Below are positions 62,323 through 64,000 of a stretch of 64,000 bases of DNA, piece by piece. The position numbers were made by a program, and so were the translations under genes. Below the pieces are notes generated by a model. It searched no databases. It was given only the letters and a program-made list of their open reading frames with translations, and was not told the origin of the DNA. Origin of the DNA: JAZGER01 sp036480335 (GTDB lineage Bacteria > Pseudomonadota > Gammaproteobacteria > DSM-19610); assembly GCA_036480335.1 (NCBI GenBank), contig JAZGGH010000139.1:32184-96183 (forward strand), given 5' to 3'. The number at the start of each line of letters is the position of its first letter. Position 1 is the stretch's first letter.

Positions 62323-64000
62323 TTATTGCTCAACCGGTTTATGAAACTCAAGATGAGTGATATCTATCTGTGACCCATATTTGTCTTTAATAACATTAAG
62401 GGCTGTCTCTCGCTTGCTGAAGAAATGTTCTTCACCGATCACATCATAAAGGCCTGATCGTTTCAGCGTATCGGTCAGTTTGAATTTAGCCCGCGTGATG
62501 AAAAGTTCTATGCCGGCTTCTTTAAGATGTTCGGACATATGTGTGAGCATCTCTTCCCCGGTTACATCGATTTGATCAACGGCACCGAGATCAAGCATGA
62601 GCACTTTTAATTGCGGTTTTCCAGCAACCGCATTGAGCAGTTTTTTCTCAAGATAACTGGCATTGGCAAAATAAAGATCACCATCGTAGCGGAATATTGC
62701 CAGTGTCTGGCTGGTCTCCATACCAAACAGGTGAGCGTCACGGTAGGCGCCATCATTATCCAGTGCGACTTCTGCAAAATGTGGCCGCATGGTTCGATAG
62801 ATATAAAGGCCGATAGATAAAGCAATGCCCATGAAAATACCCCATTCCAGATGAGGTGCAAAAGCGAGTGTGCCGAAAAATACGGTGAATGCAACCACGC
62901 CATCGTGTGGATTCACTTTCCAGGCATGTTTGAAAGGCTGAAAATGGATCATGCCGACAACAGCAATGATAATGACCGCTGCCAGTGTTGCGATGGGAAT
63001 GTAATAGAGGAGTGGTGTAAGAAACAACAGAGTGATGCCAACAATAATACCGGAAACGATGGCGGTAAAACCTGTTTTGGCACCGGCATCAAATGCCACG
63101 GCTGTGCGAGAGAATGAACCGGAAACCGCATAGCCCTGACTTAATCCAGCGACCACATTGGCTAAACCCTTACCGACCATTTCCTGATTGGCGGATAATC
63201 GTTGCCGTGTTTTAGAAGCTACGGCCTTGGCGATAGAAAAGGCCTCAACAAAACTCAATATGGCAATCATAAATGCCGGTAGTAGCAGGGCAGACAAGTG
63301 GTTTGGGTCAATCGTCGGGACAATGAAGGCGGGGAGTCCTGCGCTGACTTCGCCAACGATTTTTCCGCCCATTTTATCGTAATGCAGTAGCCAGGAGACC
63401 ACAGTTGCAATGATAACGGTAATTAAAATGCCGGGTTGTTTGGGTAAAAATTTCTTTAGGGAAACGAGTAACAGCAACGAAAAAAAGCCCATCAGCACCG
63501 TTGGTATATGTGACTGACCCGGAATCGCCAGCAGCAAATTCCATAAGGTTTCGTAGAGATGTTCGCCAGAGATATTTTCGATACCAAATAATTTGCTGAT
63601 TTGCAGGCTGCTGATGACGATAGCAGCGGCATTGATAAAGCCGATAATGACAGGATGCGACAGAAAATCGACCAGAATACCCAGTCGCAAAAACCCAAGA
63701 ATCAGTTGCATCACGCCAGCAAGCACTGCGATCATAGCAGCATAAGCAATATATTGTTCGACACCGAGATTCAGTGGAATCAATGCCGCTGCAGACATTA
63801 ACGAAATAATGGCTACCGGCCCATTTTGTAATTGCCGCGAGGAACCAAAAATAGCCGCCACAATGGGTATTAGAAAGGCCGCATACAAACCTGTCTTTGG
63901 TGGCAAGCCTGCCAACTGCGCGTTTGCCATTGATTGGGGAATTAAAATCAAAGCGACCGTTACGCCAGCGAAAATATCCGCTTTTAATGTTGCTGGATTC
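62323..64000 (-). CDS. SulP-family anion transporter with STAS domain (5' end outside window)
   Basis: The frame remains open to the right edge (ADIFAGVTVALILIPQSMANAQLAGLPP), so the N-terminus is missing. About 10 membrane helices of the SulP core are visible, including NGPVAIISLMSAAAL and AVVGMIHFQPFKHAW, followed by a C-terminal STAS domain (LKVLMLDLGAVDQIDVTGEEMLTHM). The substrate could be sulfate, bicarbonate or another anion; sequence alone does not decide. Confidence 0.93.
   Translation of the reverse strand, partial: NPATLKADIFAGVTVALILIPQSMANAQLAGLPPKTGLYAAFLIPIVAAIFGSSRQLQNGPVAIISLMSAAALIPLNLGVEQYIAYAAMIAVLAGVMQLILGFLRLGILVDFLSHPVIIGFINAAAIVISSLQISKLFGIENISGEHLYETLWNLLLAIPGQSHIPTVLMGFFSLLLLVSLKKFLPKQPGILITVIIATVVSWLLHYDKMGGKIVGEVSAGLPAFIVPTIDPNHLSALLLPAFMIAILSFVEAFSIAKAVASKTRQRLSANQEMVGKGLANVVAGLSQGYAVSGSFSRTAVAFDAGAKTGFTAIVSGIIVGITLLFLTPLLYYIPIATLAAVIIIAVVGMIHFQPFKHAWKVNPHDGVVAFTVFFGTLAFAPHLEWGIFMGIALSIGLYIYRTMRPHFAEVALDNDGAYRDAHLFGMETSQTLAIFRYDGDLYFANASYLEKKLLNAVAGKPQLKVLMLDLGAVDQIDVTGEEMLTHMSEHLKEAGIELFITRAKFKLTDTLKRSGLYDVIGEEHFFSKRETALNVIKDKYGSQIDITHLEFHKPVEQ

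Overview
The window looks like a chromosomal segment of a polarly flagellated gammaproteobacterium with moderate GC. The evidence is the flhA-flhF-flhG-fliA-cheYZA-motCD-parC-parP-cheW order (the Pseudomonas/Vibrio arrangement), the rpsF-priB-rpsR-rplI-dnaB-alr-radA block, and the pyrG-kdsA-eno-ftsB-ispD-ispF-truD block. A free-living marine or sulfur-oxidising lineage (Chromatiales/Thiotrichales-like) is a guess. No rRNA, tRNA, CRISPR array, complete insertion sequence or replication origin was seen.

Layout. (1) 1-12.4 kb, all plus strand: flagellar export (flhA, cut by the window edge), flagellar placement (flhF, flhG), sigma-28 (fliA), chemotaxis core (cheY, cheZ, cheA), the MotCD stator, the ParC/ParP system that holds chemoreceptor arrays at the pole, cheW, and three accessory genes (a tiny basic protein, a DUF2802 protein, a GYF-like/pentapeptide-repeat membrane protein). 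(2) 12.8-19.7 kb: storage-glucan metabolism, with glgB facing away from glgC-GH57-malQ. (3) 19.8-24.9 kb: a small secreted acidic peptide, a rhodanese-type lipoprotein, an ExeA-like ATPase of the kind found with exosortase systems, a J-domain/zinc-ribbon/PilZ fusion whose stop codon lies in a MITE-like repeat, and tilS. (4) 24.9-31.9 kb: an unusual phosphatase-superfamily/TPR/sulfotransferase fusion, two VPLPA-CTERM surface proteins and a secreted GH26-like glycosidase with an SdrD-B-like domain. (5) 32.1-39.2 kb: housekeeping genes, many overlapping. (6) 39.3-47.8 kb: accessory genes with a cell-surface/polysaccharide theme (GT2, LamG lipoprotein, GMC oxidoreductase plus a Tat-signal partner, DUF533, a GH49/GH28-like beta-helix lipoprotein, a thioesterase), interspersed with inverted-repeat elements. 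(7) 47.9-55.4 kb: a HerA/DUF853 ATPase, msrB, two VapBC toxin-antitoxin pairs around a third VPLPA-CTERM gene and a gene remnant, nei, and a frameshifted metallo-beta-lactamase-fold gene. (8) 55.5-64 kb: the ribosomal/replisome block, alr, radA, DUF4202, DUF423 and a SulP transporter cut by the right edge.

The most unusual material is the phosphatase/TPR/sulfotransferase fusion, the J-domain/PilZ fusion, the candidate ParP-binding repeats in the CheA linker, and the set of secreted glycan-active and VPLPA-CTERM proteins that fits an exosortase-linked surface-polysaccharide system. The sorting enzyme itself is not in the window. All functional statements rest on motif recognition by eye; no database search was run.
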